Of a DNA stretch of 64,000 bases, positions 55,622 to 64,000 are shown in pieces. The translations under genes and the position numbers were made by a program. The number at the start of each line of letters is the position of its first letter. Position 1 is the stretch's first letter. The DNA is from Candidatus Obscuribacterales bacterium. Lineage in GTDB: Bacteria; Cyanobacteriota; Vampirovibrionia; Obscuribacterales; Obscuribacteraceae. Under the pieces are notes generated by a model. The model saw only the letters and a program-made list of their open reading frames with translations, was not told where the DNA came from and did not search any database. Where the stretch lies: the NCBI GenBank assembly GCA_019637435.1, contig JAHBVO010000002.1, positions 248,001-312,000 on the forward strand, read 5' to 3'.

Positions 55622-56404
55622 TTAACGACCCGAGAAAGTTGGTTTGCGTTTTTCTAGGAACGCCTTCATTCCTTCCTTTTGATCTTCTGATGAGAAGAGC
55701 ATGTAGAAATTCTTTCTCTCAAACTCAAGACCTTCGCTCATCGACATTTCGTATGTTTTGAGAACCGCTTCTTTTGCGAGTTTCAATGCGATAGGTGATT
55801 TCTTGGCGATCTCGTGAGCGAGTTTTTTCGCTTCTTCAAGATAGAGCTCGACGGGAACGACTTTTACAACGAGCCCGTAGTGATAGGCTTCTTGAGCGGT
55901 CATCGGGCGACCGGTCAGGATCATTTCCATGGCTTTGTGCTTGCCGACAACTCTGGTTAAGCGCTGGGTTCCACCAGCACCAGGGATGACACCAATATTG
56001 ATTTCCGGTTGACCGAATTGAGCCGTTTCCGAAGCTACGATAATGTCGCAGGTCATCATCAATTCACAACCGCCACCGAGGGCGAAGCCGCTGACCGCAG
56101 CGATAATTGGTTTCTTGATTTTGCGAACTTTATCCCAGGTAGCGAATCTGTCCTTGAGCATGATGCTGACCGTCGTCTCTTCAGACATCTCGCCGATGTC
56201 GGCGCCAGCTGCGAATGCGCGTTCGCTGCCTGTGAGAACCATGACGCGAACGCTGTCGTCTGCATCGAAAGCTTCAAGGGCTTGAACGAGTTCGTCCATG
56301 AGTTCGTGGCTTAGCGCGTTTAGAACTTTTGGACGGTTGAGAGTGACGATACCAACCGGTCCGTCTTGCTCAACCAGAATGTTTTTGTAATTCGCTTCTT
56401 TCAT
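55622..56404 (-). CDS. Enoyl-CoA hydratase
   Basis: A 260-residue crotonase. I use the ATG at 56404 because GGGAG lies just upstream; farther starts would overlap the previous gene. Both catalytic glutamates are present, in GFALGGGCELMMTCD and FGQPEINIGVIPGAGGTQ. The conserved ITLNRP-type VTLNRPKVLNAL opens the domain. It should hydrate trans-2-enoyl-CoA to 3-hydroxyacyl-CoA in beta-oxidation. In the operon it would work between the activation step and thiolysis, like PaaF. The neighbour downstream is the PaaG-like gene, 57 bases away. Confidence 0.9.
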   Translation of the reverse strand: MKEANYKNILVEQDGPVGIVTLNRPKVLNALSHELMDELVQALEAFDADDSVRVMVLTGSERAFAAGADIGEMSEETTVSIMLKDRFATWDKVRKIKKPIIAAVSGFALGGGCELMMTCDIIVASETAQFGQPEINIGVIPGAGGTQRLTRVVGKHKAMEMILTGRPMTAQEAYHYGLVVKVVPVELYLEEAKKLAHEIAKKSPIALKLAKEAVLKTYEMSMSEGLEFERKNFYMLFSSEDQKEGMKAFLEKRKPTFSGR

Positions 56405-56469
56405 TGTCGTCTCCCTAACGAGTTCTTTCACATTGCTCATATTTGCGGACCTTTCTAAACTGAATGCTT

Positions 56470-57441
56470 TTACTGAAACTGTTTCCCGCATTCGCAGCAG
56501 AATTTGAATGCTTGCGCATTCGGCGTGCTGCATTCGGGGCAGGGTTTCGAGCCTGCTGCCGGACTGAGGTTGCCTGTCGGACCTGCTGCTTTACAGCGAA
56601 TCTTGTCGTAGTCCATGTCGGTTTTTTTACGGAATGAATCCAGACCTTGCGCGGTTTCGAATGAACCGGCATGCAGCGATAACCAGTCACGAGCGTGACC
56701 GATTGTCATCGACCAGGAGAAGTCTCTCCAGAAATTTAGTTGTTGTTTTGTGTATCGCGAGCATTCGGGAAGCTTGTGGTACAGCTTCGAAGCCAGTTGC
56801 TCAACAGCTTCATCAAGCATGGAGTAAGGCACGACCTGGTTTACAAGCCCCCAGTCAAGCGCCGTATATGCGTCGATTGGTTCGCAAAGCAATAGCATTT
56901 CGCGAGCCCGGCGGTCGCCTATTATGAGAGGCAGCCATTGAGTCGCGCCACCGGCGGCGACACTACCGCGCGCGGCCCCGACCTGTTTAATAGTCACATG
57001 GTCAGCAGCTATGGCAAGATCACAAGCCATGTTGAGTTCATTTCCACCACCAACCACCATGCCGTTCAAGCGCGCAATTGTTGGCTTACCAATATTACGC
57101 AGCCGATCATGCATCTCGATAAACTGATACATCCACTTGTAGTAATCATTTGGTTTCTTGAGAATCGGATCTTCTTGTTCTTTTAAATCAGCACCGGTGC
57201 AAAATGCTTTATCACCAACGCCGGTCACGACAACAACTGCAATTGCGTCATCGCGGGATGCATCGAGAAATGCGTTGGACAGTTCTAAAAGTGTGAGTTG
57301 ATCGAAGCAGTTCAAAACATCAGGTCTGTTGATCGCAATTGTGGCGATGTAGTTTTTCTTCGAATAGACGATGCGTTTGAAGTTGAACAACTCCGGCGAA
57401 ATGCCGGTCAGCATCGCATGTTCTTGTGTACTTTGCGCCAT
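56470..57441 (-). CDS. Crotonase-family protein with C-terminal zinc ribbon
   Basis: A 323-residue protein with GGAG before the ATG. The crotonase core is present (AINRPDVLNCFDQ, KAFCTGADL, NGMVVGGGNELNMACD). The first catalytic Glu is kept in GGGNEL, but the second-Glu position, normally PExxxG, reads QVGAARG. That suggests an altered reaction such as isomerisation or hydrolysis, or loss of hydratase activity. The last 25 residues hold two Cys pairs, CPEC and CCEC, in a zinc-ribbon pattern not usual in crotonases. It lies between the thioesterase and the hydratase genes of the operon. The exact substrate is unknown. Confidence 0.78.
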   Translation of the reverse strand: MAQSTQEHAMLTGISPELFNFKRIVYSKKNYIATIAINRPDVLNCFDQLTLLELSNAFLDASRDDAIAVVVVTGVGDKAFCTGADLKEQEDPILKKPNDYYKWMYQFIEMHDRLRNIGKPTIARLNGMVVGGGNELNMACDLAIAADHVTIKQVGAARGSVAAGGATQWLPLIIGDRRAREMLLLCEPIDAYTALDWGLVNQVVPYSMLDEAVEQLASKLYHKLPECSRYTKQQLNFWRDFSWSMTIGHARDWLSLHAGSFETAQGLDSFRKKTDMDYDKIRCKAAGPTGNLSPAAGSKPCPECSTPNAQAFKFCCECGKQFQ

Positions 57442-57483
57442 GTTTTTTCTCCGGTCCGGTCGGGAATGGTCGTCCAGAAACTC

Positions 57484-57924
57484 TCAGCGAGAGTTTGATG
57501 AAGTAAGCTCGGTCGCCGCAATATTTTGAATCACGCTGAGTTCCTTCATCCGGTTTTGCAACCAGGCTTTTTCGATGACAGCGTGGGTCACTGTTCCCCG
57601 AGCTATTCTGCCTCGAATATTTGATGCGACAATTTCAACTTCGACTTTGTTGTCTCTGATGTCTGCGACCCTTGTTTCAATAGTCACTTTCATTCCCGGA
57701 AGAGTCATAGCCAGGTGAGAAACGTTAACATGGCAGCCCATGCATTCCTCGGATTCATCGAGGTATGGCCAGATCATTTTTCTTGCGGACAGCTCCATAT
57801 GGTGCACGAGAGTTGAGGTGGAGTAAAGCTCATGCACTAATTCGCCCTCATAGCGAACGGTCATGTCCCAGGAAACGTCAATTTCCATAGTTTGTGTTTG
57901 GCCAATTGCCAGACCAGGTTTCAT
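57484..57924 (-). CDS. Hotdog-fold acyl-CoA thioesterase, FlK/PaaI-like
   Basis: A 146-residue protein with a strong AGGAGG 8 bases before the ATG. It fits the fluoroacetyl-CoA thioesterase-like hotdog family. Signatures are a STSTLVHHMELSARKM helix and GCHVNVSHLAMTLPGM, followed by alternating strands ending in GRIARGTVTHAVIEK. In that family, Thr, Glu and His near these places assist hydrolysis. It would release CoA from unwanted or stalled intermediates, like PaaI in phenylacetate pathways. It is 30 bases after the ligase gene and 42 bases before the zinc-ribbon crotonase gene. Confidence 0.8.
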   Translation of the reverse strand: MKPGLAIGQTQTMEIDVSWDMTVRYEGELVHELYSTSTLVHHMELSARKMIWPYLDESEECMGCHVNVSHLAMTLPGMKVTIETRVADIRDNKVEVEIVASNIRGRIARGTVTHAVIEKAWLQNRMKELSVIQNIAATELTSSNSR

Positions 57925-57954
57925 CCCCGTTTCCTCCTGAAGAAAAGCCGTGGT

Positions 57955-59316
57955 TTACTTGGTTTCCTTGCGCAGGTCGACTACTCGAACCGCTTTGCCC
58001 TCGCTGCGTGGCACCGTCCGTGGTTGCATCAGCTTGACGTCGGCCGTCAGACCGAGCATGTCTTTCATCAAGCATTGAATCTTCATCGTGAGAGCTTCGA
58101 ATTCGACACCACAGTTGTTGAATTCGCCCCAGCGTTTCACTAAATCTTCTGTAACTTCGACTTGAACTTCCAGCACGTCGAGTGCTCTTTCGCGATTTAC
58201 GACAAGCTGATAGTGAGGGCTCAAGTCCTCGATGGATAGCAGGCACTTTTCAATTTCGGAAGGAAACAGATTGACGCCTCTGATGATCAACATATCGTCG
58301 ATCCGCGCTTTCACTCTCTCCATGCGTACCATGGTGCGACCGCAGACGCAGGTTTCCGAAAATAGCCTGGTGAGATCGCCTGTGCGATAACGTACGACTG
58401 GAAATGCTTGTTTCGTCAGGCTGGTGAAAACGAGCTCGCCTTCTTCGCCATAAGGCAATTTTTCACCCGTGTCCGGATTGACTATTTCCGGCAGAAAGTA
58501 GTCTTCCCAGATATGCAGGCCGTTTCGACCCTGTAAACATTCCATTGAGACGCCAGGTCCCATGACCTCGCTCAGTCCGTATATGTCAAGCGCCTTGATT
58601 TCCAGGACCTTTTCAATTTGCGCGCGTAGTTCTTCAGTCCAGGGTTCGGCTCCAAAGATGCCGATTTCCAGTTTTATCGAATCGCGCGGGATGCCGTGGT
58701 CTTGCATTTGGAACGCCATGTTTAGCGCATATGATGGCGTAGAGCAGAGAATCCGCGCACCGAAATCTTGAAGCAGCAGAATTTGTTGTTGGGTCCGTCC
58801 GCCGGACGCAGGCACGACAGTGGCGCCGAAATTTTCTGCGCCGTAATGCATTCCGAGTCCGCCGGTGAACAGCCCATATCCGTAGGCGTTGTGAATGATA
58901 TCACCAGGCTTGGCTCCAGCTGCGGCTAGTGAGCGAGCACAAACCTCTTTCCAGTCATCAAGATCCGATTCTGTATAACCGACTACTGTGGGCTTGCCCT
59001 TCGTGCCTGAAGATGCGTGAATACGCCGGACATTATCAAGTGGCTCGGCGAAAAGACCGAACGGATAATTTTCGCGCAGGTCGGTTTTTTTCGTGAATGG
59101 CAAGCATTGAATGTCGTCAAGCGAATTGAACGAATCCAATTTGATCTTGGCTTCGTCGAACTTGCCGGTGTAGAACGGGACTTTGTGATAAACGCGCTCC
59201 AGAGTGGACTTGAGGCGTTTGAGCTGAAGCTGTTCGAGCTCCGCGCGTGGCAAGCATTCTGCTTGTTTATTCCAAATGAATGTATCTGATTTCGTGGGCA
59301 CGGAAACGAATACCAC
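57955..59316 (-). CDS. paaK: Phenylacetate-CoA ligase-like AMP-forming enzyme
   Basis: A 453-residue adenylate-forming ligase of the PaaK type. The ATP loop is [20 protein letters not shown]. Further motifs are [25 protein letters not shown] and the hinge [18 protein letters not shown]. Such enzymes activate phenylacetate or related aromatic acids to CoA thioesters with ATP. A GTG at 59316 is taken as start; a GTG 15 bases later is possible. It is the first gene of the operon. The substrate cannot be read from sequence, and phenylacetate is only the best guess. No paaABCDE or paaZ genes are near. Confidence 0.88.
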   Translation of the reverse strand: MVFVSVPTKSDTFIWNKQAECLPRAELEQLQLKRLKSTLERVYHKVPFYTGKFDEAKIKLDSFNSLDDIQCLPFTKKTDLRENYPFGLFAEPLDNVRRIHASSGTKGKPTVVGYTESDLDDWKEVCARSLAAAGAKPGDIIHNAYGYGLFTGGLGMHYGAENFGATVVPASGGRTQQQILLLQDFGARILCSTPSYALNMAFQMQDHGIPRDSIKLEIGIFGAEPWTEELRAQIEKVLEIKALDIYGLSEVMGPGVSMECLQGRNGLHIWEDYFLPEIVNPDTGEKLPYGEEGELVFTSLTKQAFPVVRYRTGDLTRLFSETCVCGRTMVRMERVKARIDDMLIIRGVNLFPSEIEKCLLSIEDLSPHYQLVVNRERALDVLEVQVEVTEDLVKRWGEFNNCGVEFEALTMKIQCLMKDMLGLTADVKLMQPRTVPRSEGKAVRVVDLRKETK

Positions 59317-59527
59317 CCGAAAGCGTGCTGAAAACGTGAATCGAGATCATAACTCTAATTGTTGCTTTGGCTTGAATTGCTTATGAAGCTTGAATATTCC
59401 TGAGGTTGACGAGCGCACAGATGAGTGGTTGCTAAGCTAGATATTAAGCTGACAGGAAAAACAGGCGCCGCATGAACTAAAATCATTTTGAGAAGGCTTA
59501 CCAACAGACCACTTTTGAGCTTAAGAC

Positions 59528-62500
59528 ATGATCGGCACTGACGAGCCTGGTGAACAGCCCGCCGTCAAACGCGAACGCATTTTCGACCACCAGATGTGGT
59601 GGATTCTTGTGCTGGGAATTTGCGGAATCGCTGTCTACCAGATGTTCAAGTATCAGGCGTTTCCTGCAGCTTCCATCGAGATCAAAAAGCCGCGTATCGA
59701 AATTCAAGAGCAAGCGCGTTCTCTCGCTCCATCTTTGGGCTACAACAAAACGGGCACAATCGATTCGACCACGTTCAATTCCGAGGATAACGCCAAATCT
59801 TTTCTCGAGCATGAATATCCGCAGGAAGATGCCAACAAGCTCATGGCAACGGAGGTTCCGGTCTGGAGCTGGGTGACGCGGTTTTGCAAGGAGTACGACC
59901 AGGAAGAGTTTCAAACCTGGATTTCGCCACAGGGAAAGCTCCTTGCGTTTGAACACGACATTCCGAATGATCTCGCGTTGAAGAGTGTTTCGCATGAGGA
60001 AGCGCAAAAAATCGCTCGTGCCTTCCTGGAAAAGATGGAACCGAACGCGGCGGACTTCAGCACCCTCATTCGAGACGACGCGAATACGAAACCAAAGCGC
60101 GAAGACCATTCCTTTGTCTGGGAGAATCAAAAGAAGGATTACAAATCGGCGCATCTGCGCATTTATGTATACGTCTCCGGCGACCAGGTGACGCTGTACA
60201 ACAAATATCTGCATGTGCCCGACGCCTGGCAGCGAGAGTATGACACCATGCGCTCGTACAATTATTTGCTCGGGCAATTCTCATTCTTCTTCATCTACAT
60301 GTTCCAGACGATCGCTTTTCTAGTCCTGGTCTGGGGCGTGATAACCAGAAACATGAGGTGGAAACCGGCTATTGTCGGGGCTCTCCTCCTTGGTGGTATA
60401 TCTGCCCTGGATTATTTAAACCATTTGCCAAGCTTGATAGCTTCGTATGGTCCGACGACTTCGTTTCAAAATTACTTGATACAGATAGTTGTGAACGCGT
60501 TGATGGGCTTCGTCGGAAACGCGCTTACAGGAGCCACTTTGTTCGGAGGCGCTGAGATTTGTTATCGAAAACTATTTCCTCATAAGATTTCATTCGAACG
60601 AATTTTGACCAGGCGAGGACTTACGCACGAGACAGTTGTGCGGGGGGTTATCGTTGGGCACATCCTGGTCGGGGTGCACCTCGGCTGGATTGTTCTGTAT
60701 TACATCCTCGGGAAAAATTTTGGTTTCTGGTGCCCGCTTGGTATCGAGAGCCACGAAGTCTTAAGCAATGTCGTGCCGTTCGTTTCAGCAGTTGCACTGG
60801 GCGTCAGCGCCTCGTTCGAGGAAGAGCTGGCGTGTCGGGTGGTCGGTATCGCAATTGGTACCAGACTGTTTAAAAACTTTTGGGTGGCAAATTTATTCCA
60901 GGCAATTGTCTGGGGATTTGCTCACAGTAGCTATCCGCAAGAACCCGCTTATGCTCGCGGTCTCGAGCTCACCGTAGTGGGAATTTTGCAGGGCTGGATC
61001 TTATACAGGTACGGCATTATCGCCGTCATTACCGAACACTATCTGCTCGATGCATTCATGTACGTGGAATCGTTCCTGTACTCTGACGTGCCTATTCTCA
61101 AGTTTTCCGTCTTGCCGGCTCTCATCCCGGCCATGTTGATTGTCGGTTCGGCGCTCGTTTGGAACAAAATGAAGATGACGCGCGGCGACGACCAGGATAA
61201 CGACAAAATTCCTGTGTTGAAACCGCCACCACCGCCGGTGGAAGATGCGCCACCGCCGATCGAGTATAGGCCGCTGTCAAAGCGGCTCAGGTTGAGCATG
61301 ATCGCAATTTGTATCGCATCACTTTTGACCGCTATTTATGTGCCCTGGAGTAGTGGTGTCAACTCTGATGCGAAGCTCAAAATCGGTCGAGAGGAGGCGG
61401 TTGAGAAAGCGCGCGAAGTGATGAGGAGGCACGACATTGATCCTAAAGGTTGGATGGAGAGCGCGAGTTGCGGGATCAGTAGCGTCGGCGAAACCTTCCA
61501 GTATATGTTTGAAAAGACCAACGCCGAAGCTGTTCGGAAAATCTACAACGAAACCAGGCGAGGCTATTATTGGTCGGTAAAATTCTTTCGACCGCTTCAA
61601 TCCGAAGAGTATCAAGTCATACTCGATGGTGAGGGGCGAGAGGATTCTTTCGGGATTTCGCGAGAGGAAAATGATGTTGGCGCAAATCTCTCTTCCGACG
61701 AGGCTCGCGAGAAGGCAGAGGAGTATCTGAAGGAGACTCATCCGGAACTGCCGGATTACAAGTTTAAACAGATTTCGTCCCAAAAGCGCAAGAACCGAAC
61801 CGATTACACCGTCGATTTCACCTATCCCAAGCTCGATGTCGCTGAAGCTAAGTGCCTCATAAGCGTCTCATTGACTGGCGATCAGGTCGGCGATTTCTCG
61901 CAACGATGGGATGTTCCCGACTCGTGGTCGTTTGAGCGCAATAAACGCACTGCCAAAGATGAGTGGTTATCGCATTTGCGAACAGCGACATTGTTTGGTT
62001 TGATTCTTCTGGGCATCTTCTGGGCTTATTCTGTTTTGAAAACAGGAGCCATCAAGTTTCGTGCGCCGGTCATAATTGCGCTTGCGTATCTTGGTCTGGT
62101 GCTACTTTCCTCGGTCAACAATCTGGTGACCTTCTTCTACGGCTATGACACTACCACTCCTTTGAACTCATACATAGTTGGTGAAATCGTCGGCGCCGGG
62201 CAGGGATTATTTATGTACGGCGCCGGCGTCTTTCTCCTGTCAGCCGTCGCTCTGGGCGCGTTTCGAATAATTTCGCCACGCACGCATTTGATACCGTACT
62301 TTCAGTTTGCGCTCGGTAAAATGTCAGCTAATGCTGAACAGCGAAAGTCGCGGCTGGCGCTGTGGTATGACGCCGCCTTGATCTCGTACACGACACTGGC
62401 ATTTTCCATAACCGTCAGCCAACTGCAAGGATTGGTATCACTGGCGATATCACCGTCCGTTCCGATCGGTGAGGTTGGAACGATCGCGAGCCTGACCGGA

Positions 62501-62965
62501 GTTTACGTTCCTGTCGCCGAGGCCATTCTCGACGCTCTTAAAACAGCCCCAAACGGTCTTGCTCTAATCGTAGTTGTTGTTGGCATGTCCGCGAGATTCG
62601 CTCCAGGGTTTTGGAGATTGTTCGCATTTGGTCTGGTTTTAAACCTGATTCTTCCAAGCGCTGAGCGATATTGGCAAGACTACCTCATCAGCGTTGTGCA
62701 GAACCTTTTGATGTGTTTATTCATGTATGTTCTGGTAGTAAAACTGGCTCGGAACAACATCCTTGCTTACCTGATGATATTCTCGCTCTACACGTTCATT
62801 CCATACTGCAAGGCTATCGCGTTGAACGGAGGCTCTCTCTACATCCCGGAGTTGATAACATTTTTCCTTCTCTTGACCGTGCCGATCCTTTGTATCCTCT
62901 GGGTGCAGGTTCGCACTCTGCGGCATAAGGAGAAACCGCTCAGCGAGATTGTCGAAGAGAGCTAG
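59528..62965 (+). CDS. Giant CPBP-family membrane protease-like protein with duplicated halves
   Basis: An 1145-residue membrane protein. Each half has an N-terminal PepSY-like soluble region followed by membrane spans. In the first half the CPBP motifs are present: EExxxR as Glu432-Glu433 and Arg437, His466 in VWGFAHSS, and HxxxD as His504-Asp508. These are the residues of CAAX-type glutamic endopeptidases. The second half, after a Pro-rich linker near residue 560, repeats the order (soluble region, then spans) but its corresponding motif reads VAEAILDALK without EExxxR. It looks like a fused inactive copy. The gene diverges from the paa-like operon and meets the gene at 62967 end to end with a 1-base gap. 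Its substrate is unknown. Confidence 0.8.
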   Translation: MIGTDEPGEQPAVKRERIFDHQMWWILVLGICGIAVYQMFKYQAFPAASIEIKKPRIEIQEQARSLAPSLGYNKTGTIDSTTFNSEDNAKSFLEHEYPQEDANKLMATEVPVWSWVTRFCKEYDQEEFQTWISPQGKLLAFEHDIPNDLALKSVSHEEAQKIARAFLEKMEPNAADFSTLIRDDANTKPKREDHSFVWENQKKDYKSAHLRIYVYVSGDQVTLYNKYLHVPDAWQREYDTMRSYNYLLGQFSFFFIYMFQTIAFLVLVWGVITRNMRWKPAIVGALLLGGISALDYLNHLPSLIASYGPTTSFQNYLIQIVVNALMGFVGNALTGATLFGGAEICYRKLFPHKISFERILTRRGLTHETVVRGVIVGHILVGVHLGWIVLYYILGKNFGFWCPLGIESHEVLSNVVPFVSAVALGVSASFEEELACRVVGIAIGTRLFKNFWVANLFQAIVWGFAHSSYPQEPAYARGLELTVVGILQGWILYRYGIIAVITEHYLLDAFMYVESFLYSDVPILKFSVLPALIPAMLIVGSALVWNKMKMTRGDDQDNDKIPVLKPPPPPVEDAPPPIEYRPLSKRLRLSMIAICIASLLTAIYVPWSSGVNSDAKLKIGREEAVEKAREVMRRHDIDPKGWMESASCGISSVGETFQYMFEKTNAEAVRKIYNETRRGYYWSVKFFRPLQSEEYQVILDGEGREDSFGISREENDVGANLSSDEAREKAEEYLKETHPELPDYKFKQISSQKRKNRTDYTVDFTYPKLDVAEAKCLISVSLTGDQVGDFSQRWDVPDSWSFERNKRTAKDEWLSHLRTATLFGLILLGIFWAYSVLKTGAIKFRAPVIIALAYLGLVLLSSVNNLVTFFYGYDTTTPLNSYIVGEIVGAGQGLFMYGAGVFLLSAVALGAFRIISPRTHLIPYFQFALGKMSANAEQRKSRLALWYDAALISYTTLAFSITVSQLQGLVSLAISPSVPIGEVGTIASLTGVYVPVAEAILDALKTAPNGLALIVVVVGMSARFAPGFWRLFAFGLVLNLILPSAERYWQDYLISVVQNLLMCLFMYVLVVKLARNNILAYLMIFSLYTFIPYCKAIALNGGSLYIPELITFFLLLTVPILCILWVQVRTLRHKEKPLSEIVEES

Positions 62966-62966
62966 C

Positions 62967-64000
62967 TTACCTTTCCGCTGATTCTTTGGGATCCGGAACA
63001 GCTTCACCGGAAGGTGGTTTATAGCTCGGCAACGGGAACTGAGTTCCGTCTGCCAGCGTCAAAACCGGTTCCAAAATACTCATGTGATAGACGGTCCAGC
63101 GCCGCAGTTTTTCACGGCGAACAATGTGTAATCGCAATTTCGCCGAAGTCAATCTCGGCAGTTGTTTTTCGATTTCAATCGGCGACATGTTTTTGCCGTC
63201 GGCGAGTTTCACTGGTCCGGCATCACGAGGATGCAAATATCGTGCGACCTGTTCTCCAAGCGTCTCTCTAATCGCATCCTCGACGCTTGCATAAATGAAT
63301 GAATCATCGTTTTCGTCTTCACTCGTTGCGTCTTGTTCTTCGCTGTCGATAGGCTTCGAACTCGGTTTCGGTTCAACCTCTTTAGATGCCTCATCCAATT
63401 TCTCGATTTTTTTTATCGCGGATACAGGCAACTGTTTGCCCTTGCTTTCGACGATGAGCAAATTGCGTTTATCTTCAATCGATAGAGATTCGCTGCGGTT
63501 TACCTCGATTTCTTTTTCAGTCGGTTTGTACTCGATGCCTTTGCTGGCTTCCGGTCGTTCAATCGCACCAGGCGCAATCGAAGGACGTAATCTCAACGCA
63601 AAGCCCTTGCGGCTGTCCGTATCCGGATCTTTGATGAAGGCTGAAAACTCGCTTTCTGTCATCGGAATTCCGTACGCCATGTTGAGCGGGAGAAACAGAG
63701 GAGCGTATCTTGATTCTTCGAGCTGCAAGTCTACATCAACGATCACGTCTTCCGGCTTTTGCCAGGGCAAAATGGTGACTGCATTTTTGTCGGGGTGTTT
63801 GATCGCGGTTTCATGCATGTTGGAGTATTTGAATGGTCTGCCCATGAGAAATGCGAGGTTGGGTTCTTGAGCGCTTGCATAAACAAGGTATGAAACCCAA
63901 CCGCCCTTCTTCGGGCAGCGGCAGGTGTTGCCGCCAAACATTTCAACGGTGCCCTTGTAATCTCCCTTTTGTACAGAGGTGAGAAATTGGTTCGCAGTGG
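62967..64000 (-). CDS. Hypothetical protein, cut by the right edge
   Basis: The reading frame stays open from the stop near 62967 to the last base. Upstream of an ATG at 63941 it reads NQFLTSVQKGDYKGTVE, which looks like genuine protein, so the start lies outside the window. At least 344 residues are visible. The early part has CRCPKKGGWVSYLVY and resembles small NTF2-like or lipoprotein-type domains, but I recognise no family. The middle is polar and Glu/Lys/Ser-rich, and the end repeats Pro and Gly. It faces the giant protease gene tail to tail. Confidence 0.6.
   Translation of the reverse strand, partial: TANQFLTSVQKGDYKGTVEMFGGNTCRCPKKGGWVSYLVYASAQEPNLAFLMGRPFKYSNMHETAIKHPDKNAVTILPWQKPEDVIVDVDLQLEESRYAPLFLPLNMAYGIPMTESEFSAFIKDPDTDSRKGFALRLRPSIAPGAIERPEASKGIEYKPTEKEIEVNRSESLSIEDKRNLLIVESKGKQLPVSAIKKIEKLDEASKEVEPKPSSKPIDSEEQDATSEDENDDSFIYASVEDAIRETLGEQVARYLHPRDAGPVKLADGKNMSPIEIEKQLPRLTSAKLRLHIVRREKLRRWTVYHMSILEPVLTLADGTQFPLPSYKPPSGEAVPDPKESAER

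Overview
The window looks like a chromosome of a Gram-negative-type bacterium with base composition near 50% G+C. Many products have signal peptides, one is a lipoprotein, and TPR proteins, Ser/Thr kinases with leucine-rich-type repeats, ankyrin, LysM and DUF4388 proteins are abundant. Together with a PrgI/VirB4/TrbL-type secretion locus and ribBA, this recalls non-photosynthetic Cyanobacteriota (Vampirovibrionia/Melainabacteria, Obscuribacterales-like). That placement is an inference from gene style; no rRNA or other marker is present to prove it. No tRNA, rRNA, CRISPR array or insertion sequence was recognised.

Layout. (1) 334-7894, minus strand: a run of close genes with two large secreted TPR proteins, two small membrane proteins, a secreted protein with a TrbI/VirB10-like stretch, then ubiX overlapping rimM. 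(2) 8314-25947, plus strand: a 17.6-kb accessory locus. It encodes two Gly-rich exported proteins, a lipoprotein with a long coiled coil, two paralogous TrbL/VirB6-like membrane proteins (the second 1908 residues with an unusual Ala-rich repeat tail), a DUF2225 protein, a PrgI/VirB3-like protein, a VirB4 ATPase and three small proteins. No VirD4, VirB11 or relaxase is visible, so it resembles a non-canonical type IV secretion machine. (3) 25989-32553: DUF4388/degenerate-GGDEF protein, sensor histidine kinase, solitary TadC, OmpR-type regulator, LysM protein. (4) 32796-34870: riboflavin genes ribE and ribBA. (5) 34917-41163, minus strand: tandem TPR proteins each carrying two retropepsin-like DTG domains, a membrane TPR protein, an SDR-like protein with an SCP2-like tail, and an RDD membrane protein. 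(6) 41351-47771, plus strand: thiolase, ligA, TPR protein, alpha/beta hydrolase, membrane protein. (7) 47768-54617, minus strand: ankyrin-SUKH protein, an MshEN-like repeat protein, two paralogous Ser/Thr kinases. (8) 54770-59316, minus strand: a phenylacetate-type CoA cluster (PaaK-like ligase, hotdog thioesterase, three crotonases) ended by a clear terminator. (9) 59528-64000: a giant duplicated CPBP protease-like membrane protein and a hypothetical gene cut by the window edge.

Functional links. The secretion locus is arranged like one transcription unit with short gaps. The kinases, histidine kinase, response regulator and DUF4388 protein give the region a strong signalling flavour. The acyl-CoA genes form one operon that would activate an aromatic or related acid and process its CoA ester, but ring oxygenase and ring-opening genes are absent here.
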